Assembly (NCBI GenBank): GCA_937922705.1
Contig: CALAIW010000010.1
Span: 119,262 to 183,261, forward strand
DNA from: an uncultured bacterium
Lineage (GTDB): Bacteria > Atribacterota > Atribacteria > Atribacterales > Caldatribacteriaceae
Length of the DNA: 64,000 nt
Direction: 5' to 3'
Each line of letters opens with the position of its first letter. Position 1 is the stretch's first letter. A model generated the notes under the pieces. The model was given only the letters and a program-made list of their open reading frames with translations, did no database searches and was not told the DNA's origin. The position numbers and the translations under genes are program-made. This document shows positions 45,872 to 53,606 of the stretch, in pieces.

Positions 45872-46774
45872 TCACTCCCTTTTGTAAGGTACCCCCAAAG
45901 AAGCAGGTGGCCCTATTCTCTTCCGAGCTGCAAGACGGGACACAAAACTCAAGGCAATAAGAGGAAAAACATAAGGTAGCGTATTCAAGAGTTCTGGAGA
46001 AACATGAGCCTGGAAGCGGAAAGAAAGCTGGTACAGCAACCCAAAAAGGTATGCCCCCACAAGACCCCAGAGAGGATTCCAGAAGGCGAAGATAGTGAGA
46101 GCAATCGAAAGCCAGCCTATTCCTCCAGTCATTCCATAGGACCAGGACGGTCGATACCCCAACGAAAGGTAGGCTCCCGCAAGACCAGCAAGAACACCCC
46201 CAAAGACAACACAAGTATATCGCACTGTGGAAACATTAATTCCCATAGCATCACAGGCGGCAGGATTTTCTCCCACAGAACGGATTACAATTCCCCAGCG
46301 AGTCCGGAAAAGAACAAACCAAAGGAAAACGGCAAGCCCCAAAGATAGGTATACAAAAACGTTGTGTTTTTCAAAGCCAGGGAGACTTGAGAGGAAAGGC
46401 ATACGATACACCGGAAGCGTCGCTCCAAGAACCTTCCCCTCAAAATTGCGACCAAGAACTCCAGAAATCCCCATCCCAAGCATCCCGAGACTCAAGCCTG
46501 AAACCACCTGGTTCGCTCGAAGAGTGATGCTGCACAGGGCATGAAGCAAAGCTGCACCACCTGCCGCCATTCCTCCAGCAACAACTCCAAACCAAGGGTT
46601 CGAAAAAGAAAAAGCTACTGCAAAGGCCACAAGCGCGCCAAGGGACATCATGCCCTCAATACCAAGATTCAAAACCCCAGCACGTTCTACATAAATTTCC
46701 CCAAGGGTTGCAAGAAGCAACGGCACACTGTAGGCCAAAGTCCTCCCAATAATTCCACTAATCAACGACCCCAC
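45872..46774 (-). CDS. ABC transporter permease, BMP/nucleoside type (YufQ-like)
   Basis: A 300-residue membrane protein with about eight helices. LATLGEIYVERAGVLNLGIE is the family signature (EExGVxNLGxEG), and RSVGENPAACDAMGINV is the cytoplasmic coupling loop. A GTG at 46774 with GGGAGG about 9 bp upstream was chosen because it gives the usual N-terminus (VGSLISGIIGRTLAYSVPL); the longer reading to 46873 has no support. It overlaps the other permease by 17 bp. Confidence 0.88.
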   Translation of the reverse strand: MGSLISGIIGRTLAYSVPLLLATLGEIYVERAGVLNLGIEGMMSLGALVAFAVAFSFSNPWFGVVAGGMAAGGAALLHALCSITLRANQVVSGLSLGMLGMGISGVLGRNFEGKVLGATLPVYRMPFLSSLPGFEKHNVFVYLSLGLAVFLWFVLFRTRWGIVIRSVGENPAACDAMGINVSTVRYTCVVFGGVLAGLAGAYLSLGYRPSWSYGMTGGIGWLSIALTIFAFWNPLWGLVGAYLFGLLYQLSFRFQAHVSPELLNTLPYVFPLIALSFVSRLAARKRIGPPASLGVPYKRE

Positions 46775-47873
46775 CGTAGTCTTCCTCCCTTGTATCCTGA
46801 TGCCCATGGCGGAAAATAATCCGGTAATATAAAAGCTGGTCAGAGGCGATGAGAAAAAGAAGCACAAGACCATTGAGTATGTATATCACTTGAAAAGGAA
46901 TCCCAAAGGAAACCTTAAGAGCATCACCTCCAGACATCAAAGCTCCAAAAAGAAAGGAACTAGCAAGAACTCCCAGGGGATTCGCTCGAGCAATCCAAGC
47001 TACGATAACTCCTGTAAAGCCATATCCAAGAGAAATGTGCGCAGGATGACGAAGCATGTGATGGATACCACTGACTTCTCCCACTCCAGCGATCCCAGCA
47101 AGCCCTCCAGAGAGAAACATGACAAACGACACAACACGCCCTATATTGATTCCCGCAAGGCGAGCTGCCTTCTCACCTCTTCCAACTACGCGAAGCTCAA
47201 AACCAAGGGTTGTCTTCGTAAGAATAAGGTAACAGACAAAAACTGCAATAATTGCAAGAAGAAGCGTTGCCAAAGGAATACGGGTTGCACCAAGAGTAGC
47301 AAGCCACGCCTCCTTAGGAAAAGGGTCGGTGTAGGCAAATCCTCGAACCGTCTTTCCCTTCCAGGGGCCAAGGATAAGATAAAGAACAAGGTTTGCTGCG
47401 ACATAATTGAGCATGAGAGTCGTGATAATTTCGTTGATAGCAAGCTTATTTCGACACCATGCAGCAAAAACCCCCCAAAAGGCTCCTCCTAAAAATCCAA
47501 GGATAAACATTGCTGGAAGAAGAAGAGGGGAAGGCAGGTGGGAAAAAAGGGCAACCCATGCTCCTACAATAGCTCCAATAAGCATTTGCCCTTCAGCACC
47601 TATATTCCAAACCGAAGCTTGAAAAGACACAGAAAGACCGGCTCCAATAAGCGCCAAAGGAATCATCCGCTTGATAGTCTCAGAAAGCGCATAAAAACTC
47701 CCAAAAGCTCCGTTCAAGAATACTCGATACGCTTCAGTAGGGAAAATACCGAGGAAGGAAAAGAGAAAACCACTCACAAGGAAAGCAAAGATAACAGAAC
47801 CCACAGAAACAAGAAATACCATTTCAGGAGACGGTTCAAGGCGCCGTGCTATCCGAACGATAGGTTCTCTCAT
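46758..47873 (-). CDS. ABC transporter permease, BMP/nucleoside type (YufP-like)
   Basis: A 371-residue multi-span permease. SVSFQASVWNIGAEGQMLIG is the characteristic EGQ-containing motif, and GFELRVVGRGEKAARLAGIN is the coupling loop facing the ATPase. It pairs with the second permease to form the channel. It overlaps the ATPase gene by 4 bp. Confidence 0.9.
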   Translation of the reverse strand: MREPIVRIARRLEPSPEMVFLVSVGSVIFAFLVSGFLFSFLGIFPTEAYRVFLNGAFGSFYALSETIKRMIPLALIGAGLSVSFQASVWNIGAEGQMLIGAIVGAWVALFSHLPSPLLLPAMFILGFLGGAFWGVFAAWCRNKLAINEIITTLMLNYVAANLVLYLILGPWKGKTVRGFAYTDPFPKEAWLATLGATRIPLATLLLAIIAVFVCYLILTKTTLGFELRVVGRGEKAARLAGINIGRVVSFVMFLSGGLAGIAGVGEVSGIHHMLRHPAHISLGYGFTGVIVAWIARANPLGVLASSFLFGALMSGGDALKVSFGIPFQVIYILNGLVLLFLIASDQLLYYRIIFRHGHQDTREEDYGGVVD

Positions 47874-49414
47874 TTGCCCACCACGAGGTGTTCCTCAGTA
47901 ACTCCTCCCATCATCATTCCAATTTCTCTTCGGTCTTCTTCAGTCCACCCGCTTTTCGGCCGTTCTCTTTCACCGACGATTGTACCTCTATAGAGAACAA
48001 GTATCCTATCCGAAAGAGTAAGAATTTCGTCAAGGTCTCCAGAAATAAGAAGAATTCCAACACCCTCCTCTTGCAGAGAGAGAAGAAGGCGATGAATGAA
48101 ACCAGTAGCGAGAATATCAAGACCTACTGTCGGATTCGCCACAACAAGTACCTGGGGACGAGAGACAAGCGCCTGGGCAAGAGCAACCCTTTGCCGGTTT
48201 CCACCAGAAAGCAAGCGCACTGGAAGACGAGGTAAAGGAGGTACGATACGGTATGCAGTGATAACATTCTCGGCATATTCCCGCACACGTTTCCAATCGA
48301 GGAAAGTTCCCCGACGAAAAAGAGGTTCCTGGTAATCTCGAAGAATCAAGTTTTCTTCAACCGTGAGGTCTCCTATAAGGGACATACGACGGTCCTCGGG
48401 AACATACCCAAGACCAGCCTCTCGCACATTCCTTGGTGAAGACCCTGTGAGGTCATTCCCTTTAAGAAACACACGTCCCCTCAAAGGAGTACGAAGCCCA
48501 GCAAGAGCCTCAGCCAACTCTCGCTGCCCATTACCTACGACACCTGCTACACCTACAATTTCCCCCTCCCGCAATGTCAGGGAAACTCCTTGCACCCTAG
48601 GGAAACCCCGATCATCAAGTACCCAGAGGTCTTCAACCTGGAGAAGGGGTTCACCAGGAGTAACTAAAGGCTTTTCGAGAAAGAGAGATACTTTCTCCCC
48701 TACCATCATTGTTGCCAGGCTTTCGAAATCGGCTTCGCCTTTCGCAACTGTTTCGACTACCCTTCCCTTTCGGAGAATGGTGATACGATCCCCAACTTCT
48801 CTAACTTCGCTGAACTTATGGGTGATGAAAAGACACGTTCTGCCCTCTTCTTTCATCTTTTGCAAAACAGAGAAAAGTTTCTCTGCATCGCTCGGTGTAA
48901 GCACCGAAGTGGGTTCATCGAGGATAAGGATTTCTGCCTTTCGAAGAAGGGTTTTAAGGATTTCTACCCGTTGCTGCTCTCCTGCAGAGAGTTGCCATAC
49001 ATAGGCATCTGGATCTACATCAAGACCATATTCTTGAGAAAGGTTTCGAACCATTTCTCGCGCTCGTGCGGCTGGAAAAAAGCGAGGCGCACGAGGAAAT
49101 CCAAGAATAACATTCTCCCAGACTCTGTGGTTTGGAATAAGACGGAAGTGCTGGTGAACCATACCAATGCCAAGTTCTATTGCCACTCGAGGAGAAGTAA
49201 TACGGACCTCTCTCCCCCGAAGGAGGATGGACCCCTCGTCTGGTTGATGAATCCCGTAGAGGATGTTCATAAGGGTCGTTTTTCCAGCTCCATTTTCTCC
49301 AAGGACGACGTGAATTGTACCTTTCTCAACGGCAAAGCTCACTCTATCGTTTGCCAAAATATCCGGAGGAAAACGCTTAGTAATACCTCGAAAGATGATA
49401 ATCTCCTTTTCCAT
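47870..49414 (-). CDS. Double ABC ATPase of BMP-type nucleoside importer
   Basis: A 514-residue protein with two nucleotide-binding domains. The first has Walker A GENGAGKTT, signature LSAGEQQRVEI and Walker B LILDEPTS; the second has the degenerate GVVGNGQRELAEAL, signature LSGGNRQRVAL and VANPTVGLD in place of a Glu-containing Walker B, as is usual for ribose/nucleoside (carbohydrate uptake 2) importers. It powers uptake with the two permeases. The ATG is preceded by AGGAGGAG. First gene of the operon. Confidence 0.93.
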   Translation of the reverse strand: MEKEIIIFRGITKRFPPDILANDRVSFAVEKGTIHVVLGENGAGKTTLMNILYGIHQPDEGSILLRGREVRITSPRVAIELGIGMVHQHFRLIPNHRVWENVILGFPRAPRFFPAARAREMVRNLSQEYGLDVDPDAYVWQLSAGEQQRVEILKTLLRKAEILILDEPTSVLTPSDAEKLFSVLQKMKEEGRTCLFITHKFSEVREVGDRITILRKGRVVETVAKGEADFESLATMMVGEKVSLFLEKPLVTPGEPLLQVEDLWVLDDRGFPRVQGVSLTLREGEIVGVAGVVGNGQRELAEALAGLRTPLRGRVFLKGNDLTGSSPRNVREAGLGYVPEDRRMSLIGDLTVEENLILRDYQEPLFRRGTFLDWKRVREYAENVITAYRIVPPLPRLPVRLLSGGNRQRVALAQALVSRPQVLVVANPTVGLDILATGFIHRLLLSLQEEGVGILLISGDLDEILTLSDRILVLYRGTIVGERERPKSGWTEEDRREIGMMMGGVTEEHLVVGK

Positions 49415-49445
49415 TTCTCTCCTCCTAGAAACCTAACAACTTGTA

Positions 49446-49475
49446 ATTATACTATCGGGTATTCCCATACAACAA
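49446..49475 (-). promoter_or_regulatory. Promoter of nucleoside ABC operon
   Basis: Minus strand TTGTTG (49475-49470) and TATAAT (49451-49446) with 18 bp between, about 30 bp ahead of the ATPase start. It lies in the 105-bp divergent gap shared with the symporter unit. Confidence 0.65.
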
Positions 49476-49480
49476 TCTTC

Positions 49481-49498
49481 TTGGTACAATTGTGCCAA
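49481..49498. promoter_or_regulatory. 18-bp palindrome in divergent gap, probable operator
   Basis: TTGGTACAATTGTGCCAA is a palindrome broken only by one T/G pair. It sits just upstream of the -35 of the ABC operon and about 20 bp before the symporter-accessory ORF, where a regulator could act on both. No regulator gene is adjacent. Confidence 0.5.
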
Positions 49499-49519
49499 CT
49501 TCTTCAAAGGGGGGAGAAC

Positions 49520-49687
49520 ATGCTTGGGCTTCACGATTTCTGGATAATTCTTGCGTACTTTCTCTGTATCGGGAGTACCATCCTTTGCGTTGTTTATGGT
49601 CTTGTCAACTGGAACAAAGGTAGGGAAGAAGCAAAGGTGGAGAAAATTATAAGATGGGAGAAGGAAGAAGAAGCACTCGAGGAGTAG
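49520..49687 (+). CDS. Symporter small accessory protein
   Basis: A 55-residue ORF with AAGGGGGGAGA ahead of ATG. One hydrophobic helix (about 7-27, FWIILAYFLCIGSTILCVVY) precedes GLVNWNKGREEAK and a charged tail. Small proteins of this look regularly precede one branch of SSS symporters in anaerobes. It lies 13 bp before the symporter and is probably a membrane subunit of it. Confidence 0.75.
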   Translation: MLGLHDFWIILAYFLCIGSTILCVVYGLVNWNKGREEAKVEKIIRWEKEEEALEE

Positions 49688-49700
49688 GGAGGGAAAAAGA

Positions 49701-51296
49701 GTGTATCGGCTTGCATTAATTCTTGCAACCCTTGTGTACCTTCTTATCACCGGATATCTGGGGTATATTGCCTACCGGAAAACACGAACAACGACTGACT
49801 ATCTCCTTGCCGGACGGGAAGCCCATCCATACATTATGGCTATGTCCTACGGAGCAACCTTCATCAGTACCTCTGCAATTGTGGGTTTCGGTGGCACGGC
49901 AGCCCTTTTTGGCCTGAGCCTCCTTTGGCTTACCTTTCTCAACATATTCGTGGGGATATTTCTCGCCTTTGTTTTCTTTGGACACCGAACACGAGCCATG
50001 GGATATAACCTCGATGCGCACACATTTCCAGAACTTCTGGGAAAGCGTTTCCAGTCTCGCTTCATCCAGGTCTTTAGCGGTATCCTTATCTTCCTTTTCA
50101 TGCCCATTTACGTTTCTGCAGTCCTCATGGGAGCAACACAGTTTCTTGTCGTGAACCTTAAAGTGGACTATGAGATTGGTCTCTTGCTCTTTTCAGCCAT
50201 CGTTGCTTTGTACGTCATTATGGGAGGCTTGAAAGGCGTCATGTACACCGACGCTTTCCAAGGGACAGTAATGTTTGTAGGGATGCTGTCTCTACTTTTC
50301 CTTACCTATTACAAGCTGGGAGGAGTAACCACGGCACACGAAGCTTTAACACGGCTGACACCCCAGGCCCAGGAAATCTTTGGATCCATAGGACATCGTG
50401 GATTCACAAGTATGCCAGCTTTTCTTTCCCCTCTCTGGTGGACGGTCATCTCTACTATAGTTCTTGGCGTGGGCATTGGGGTTCTTGCACAACCCCAGCT
50501 TGTTATTCGCTTTATGACTGTACGAAGCAGTCGAGAGCTCAACAGAGCCACAGCCATCGGGGGTATATTTATCCTTGCCATGACTGGAGTAGCCTTTATT
50601 GTTGGCGCGTTGACTAATGTCTACTTCTTCAACACTACTGGACAAATTTCGTTTCTTGCTGCTGGGAAACAAGTTGATTCCATCATCCCCCTTTTCATCG
50701 AAAAAACTATGCCTTCGTGGTTCAGCATTCTCTTTCTCGTCACTCTTTTTGCCGCAGCAATGTCTACAATGAGCAGTCAATACCATACCATTGGCACCGC
50801 CCTCAGTCGAGATATTTTCGAAACCCTAACACGGAGAAAAGGGACTATAGGTCTTAATCGTATTGGAACATCGATAGGCATTATCTTAAGCACGCTTCTT
50901 GGATGGGGTTTGCCCCGCTTCTATGGTCTTGGTTCTGAAATTATTGCCAGGGGTACATCGATTTTCTTTGGCCTCTGTGCTTCAACGTTGCTTCCCATGT
51001 ACATCGGAGCTTTGTACTCACGTCGCATTACGAAAGCAGGGGCTACGGCAGGAATGGTGACTGGATTCGTAACCAGTATGTTCTGGTTCCTTTTTGTGCA
51101 TGAAAAGGAATCCCAAGTACTTGGGGTGTGCCAAGCCCTTTTCGGGCGAGGAGCTCTCTGGGGACTTCCCTGGAAGGTCGTTGACCCAATTGTTATTGCC
51201 CTACCTCTTGCAGCTTTTGTAACTCTCGTTGTCAGCTACTGTACTAAACCCCCCGACGAAGCTTATTTGAACACCTGCTTCAACGGTATTTCCTAA
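49701..51296 (+). CDS. Sodium:solute symporter (SSS family)
   Basis: A 531-residue transporter with about 13 helices in the LeuT-like fold: RKTRTTTDYLLAGREAHPYI, the Na+-site region SYGATFISTSAIVGFGGTAA in TM1, IVALYVIMGGLKGVMYTDAF and the later Na2-site stretch TLFAAAMSTMSSQYHTIGTA. It imports an organic acid, amino acid or similar solute with Na+. GTG start at 49701 with GGGAGGG upstream. Substrate not decidable. Confidence 0.9.
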   Translation: MYRLALILATLVYLLITGYLGYIAYRKTRTTTDYLLAGREAHPYIMAMSYGATFISTSAIVGFGGTAALFGLSLLWLTFLNIFVGIFLAFVFFGHRTRAMGYNLDAHTFPELLGKRFQSRFIQVFSGILIFLFMPIYVSAVLMGATQFLVVNLKVDYEIGLLLFSAIVALYVIMGGLKGVMYTDAFQGTVMFVGMLSLLFLTYYKLGGVTTAHEALTRLTPQAQEIFGSIGHRGFTSMPAFLSPLWWTVISTIVLGVGIGVLAQPQLVIRFMTVRSSRELNRATAIGGIFILAMTGVAFIVGALTNVYFFNTTGQISFLAAGKQVDSIIPLFIEKTMPSWFSILFLVTLFAAAMSTMSSQYHTIGTALSRDIFETLTRRKGTIGLNRIGTSIGIILSTLLGWGLPRFYGLGSEIIARGTSIFFGLCASTLLPMYIGALYSRRITKAGATAGMVTGFVTSMFWFLFVHEKESQVLGVCQALFGRGALWGLPWKVVDPIVIALPLAAFVTLVVSYCTKPPDEAYLNTCFNGIS

Positions 51297-51297
51297 G

Positions 51298-51331
51298 AAA
51301 AAGCGCTAAGGGACATCCCTTAGCGCTTTTT
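51298..51331. terminator. Bidirectional terminator between symporter and response regulator
   Basis: Perfect 15-bp stem (AAAAAGCGCTAAGGG and its complement) with loop ACAT and U-runs on both strands. It overlaps the stop codon of the convergent response-regulator gene and follows the symporter stop immediately, ending both units. Confidence 0.92.
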
Positions 51332-51961
51332 CTGTATCCAGAGCAGCACAAGCTCCATTCGATCCTGAACACCGAGCTTTTTAAGGATGCTAGTAACGTG
51401 ATTTTTCACCGTGTTCTCACTAATACCAAGGATAGCAGCAATCTCTTTGTTGCTTTTTCCCGAAACCATAAGCTCAACAATTTCTTGTTCCCGCACCGAA
51501 AGAGCAGAGGAGGAAAGTATTTCAGGAGTAAGAACCCTTTCCCGGCGAAGGTGCTCGAAAATCTTTATGTATACCTCTTCTCCGAGAAGGACTTCGCCCC
51601 TCGTACAAGCTTTAAGGCTCTCAAGGAGTCGTTCTGGAGGACTGTGTTTCATAACATACCCTCGCGCTCCTTCTTGAATTGCCCGCAAAATAATTTCTTC
51701 ATCCTCTTCCACGGTAAGCATGAGAAAGACAGCCTGAGGCATCTGTTTTTTAAGCTCTCGAAGGAGCGACAGGCCATTTCCTCCCGGAATGTAGAAGTCG
51801 AGAAGTACTATATCTGCAAAGGAGCGAGGGATAACTCTTAGAGCCTCTTGAAAGTTTCGAGCTTTGGCAACGACCTCATATCCACCCTCCTCTAAGAGTT
51901 TTTCAAGACCGACAAGGACAATCTCGTGGTCATCTACAAGGGCTACCCGAGTCTTCTTCAA
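51320..51961 (-). CDS. NarL/FixJ-family response regulator
   Basis: A 213-residue two-domain regulator: receiver with acidic pocket (VALVDDHE), phospho-acceptor Asp in IVLLDFYIPG and the LTVEEDEEII / VMKHSPPERL signature, then a LuxR-type HTH (LSVREQEIVELMVSGKSNKE and IAAILGISENTVKNHVTSIL). Transcribed with the adjacent histidine kinase (3 bp apart). Target genes are unknown; the divergent hydG is a natural candidate. Confidence 0.93.
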   Translation of the reverse strand: MKKTRVALVDDHEIVLVGLEKLLEEGGYEVVAKARNFQEALRVIPRSFADIVLLDFYIPGGNGLSLLRELKKQMPQAVFLMLTVEEDEEIILRAIQEGARGYVMKHSPPERLLESLKACTRGEVLLGEEVYIKIFEHLRRERVLTPEILSSSALSVREQEIVELMVSGKSNKEIAAILGISENTVKNHVTSILKKLGVQDRMELVLLWIQKKR

Positions 51962-51964
51962 CTT

Positions 51965-53428
51965 CTATCCCCCCACGGGAATCTTCACCAGCACCGTAGT
52001 CCCCCGAGATGAGGACTTTACATGAAATTTTCCCCGTAACAATCGGACTCGTTCCTTCATACTTAAAAGTCCAAAGTGCTCTCCAAAATCTTTCTTTGCC
52101 TTCGGATTAAACCCTACTCCGTCGTCTCGAATGCTACACACAAGCATGCCCTTTTCTTCGTAGATTTGTACCCACACGTTTTGAGCTCTTGCATGCTTCT
52201 GGACATTGGAGAGAGCTTCTTGAATCACCGCAGAAAGACCGTGGAATATTCGAAAGGGAACCGAAGGAAAAGATACGCTAAAGTCAAGATGTACCCTAAG
52301 ATCCTCAGATGCAAACACTTCGAGAATTTCTCGAACTCTTGCTTCAAATTGATTGATTGAAGCCGGTTTTCCCTTCAATTCTGCCAAGATACAGCGGGAC
52401 TCTTCAATTCCCAATCGGACAAGGGAGGAAAGCTTTTTATAGACATCAGAAGAGGCAAGGTTTGCTTCTTCTCGCAGAAAGTGAAGGTAAAATTGGATAG
52501 AGGTAAGAACCTGGGCAAGTCCATCGTGAAGTTCCCGGGCTAGTCTATTTCGCTCTTCCTCCCGCACAAGTTCAGCGTATTCTCTTCGTAGTATAAGGTG
52601 CTCAAGGTGCATCTGCCCAAGACGGAAAATTACCGAAGCAACGAGCATGTCAAGGGGGTTAGGAGATTTCTCAAGAAAACCTACAAAAAGAAATTTCGCA
52701 CGCCTTGCCACAAGCGAAAAAGGAATGAAAAGAATCTGCTCCTTCCCTTTCCAGGGAAATACACGCATAGCGCCTTCCTGAAGTGGTTCATCCTTTGGAA
52801 AATCAAGATCCTGGAAACGAACCCTCCTAGGAAAATGGCTAGAAAAGACCCGGTATGGGCGCTTTGGAGAAAGCTTGAAAAAAGCACCTGATGCAATTCC
52901 AAGCAGAAGCTGCATTGCCAAAAACATCCGAGAAAAGATCGCTTTTTCGTCCTTGCAGGACAGCACATCACCAAAAAGGTTAACAACTTCTGAGAGGAAT
53001 AAGACAAGCTTCTCGCGATGTTGCCTAAGGATACTTTCTTCGAGGAGAAGAGCAATATTCGTGACTATGGGAGAAAGACCTGCTACATCCTCATCGGTGA
53101 AGGGACAAGCATCCCGGTTAAGCGCGAGAACTCCAAGGATCTCTTTCTCGCCACTTCCCCAAATCGGCAAAAGAAGAGCGTACCGTCTTCCAGGACGGGT
53201 CACTTGTGCATCCTGGACAAAAAGGGGCACCCTCGTCTCAAAGACAAATCGCGAAAAAGCAGCTTTCTCCCCTTTACCAAAGTGGCGAGCCTCTATTCCT
53301 CTTCCAGCAACGAGAAAGAGCTCCCCATCCTGGGCAAGGAAGAGAGAGCCACCTTCTGCCCCGCATGATGCGAGGGCAAGATCAAGAACCGCGTGAAGGG
53401 TGACTTTCTCTCTTTCAGAAAAGGGCAT
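51965..53428 (-). CDS. Cytoplasmic GAF-domain histidine kinase (NarX/LiaS-like)
   Basis: A 487-residue kinase with no transmembrane helix from the ATG at 53428 (AGGTGGAG upstream). One clear GAF domain (AVLDLALASCGAEGGSLFLA) and a second sensor-like region (about 200-300), then HisKA_3 with RLARELHDGLAQVLTSIQFY (His within ELHD), and an HATPase with SNVQKHARAQNVWVQ and RDDGVGF. It senses an unknown cytosolic signal, perhaps redox. The longer frame to 53707 would cross both promoters and was rejected. Confidence 0.88.
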   Translation of the reverse strand: MPFSEREKVTLHAVLDLALASCGAEGGSLFLAQDGELFLVAGRGIEARHFGKGEKAAFSRFVFETRVPLFVQDAQVTRPGRRYALLLPIWGSGEKEILGVLALNRDACPFTDEDVAGLSPIVTNIALLLEESILRQHREKLVLFLSEVVNLFGDVLSCKDEKAIFSRMFLAMQLLLGIASGAFFKLSPKRPYRVFSSHFPRRVRFQDLDFPKDEPLQEGAMRVFPWKGKEQILFIPFSLVARRAKFLFVGFLEKSPNPLDMLVASVIFRLGQMHLEHLILRREYAELVREEERNRLARELHDGLAQVLTSIQFYLHFLREEANLASSDVYKKLSSLVRLGIEESRCILAELKGKPASINQFEARVREILEVFASEDLRVHLDFSVSFPSVPFRIFHGLSAVIQEALSNVQKHARAQNVWVQIYEEKGMLVCSIRDDGVGFNPKAKKDFGEHFGLLSMKERVRLLRGKFHVKSSSRGTTVLVKIPVGG

Positions 53429-53447
53429 AAACTCCACCTTTGTTCCG

Positions 53448-53457
53448 ATTATACCAC
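53448..53457 (-). promoter_or_regulatory. Extended -10 promoter of two-component operon
   Basis: Reads GTGGTATAAT on the minus strand (TGnTATAAT extended -10), 20 bp before the kinase ATG. It is the mirror image of the element at 53475-53484, with 17 bp between. Confidence 0.7.
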
Positions 53458-53474
53458 TGGACCATTGTACAAAC

Positions 53475-53484
53475 GTGGTATAAT
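53475..53484 (+). promoter_or_regulatory. Extended -10 promoter of hydG
   Basis: GTGGTATAAT on the plus strand, an extended -10, about 123 bp ahead of the hydG start. It is arranged back-to-back with the kinase promoter; neither has a good -35 hexamer. The 123-bp leader contains no other gene. Confidence 0.7.
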
Positions 53485-53606
53485 TTTCGAAAGAAGAAAG
53501 ATCGCCTGCGGTGAGGAAGCGCAGTGCTTCTGAAACCAAGGGAAGAGATAGAACCTGGTCTTTCTCCCGCAGGCCAGGTTTTTCGTTTTTGACGGGGGTG
53601 GCAACT

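Noticed and set aside
48818..49687. A 289-codon plus-strand frame reading into the symporter accessory gene
   Set aside because: Only the last 55 codons, after an RBS, make a protein-like sequence; the rest is antisense to the ABC ATPase.
53511..53606. Longer N-terminus for HydG
   Set aside because: The extra 32 residues are Arg/Ser-rich without family similarity, and the ATG at 53607 has a good RBS.
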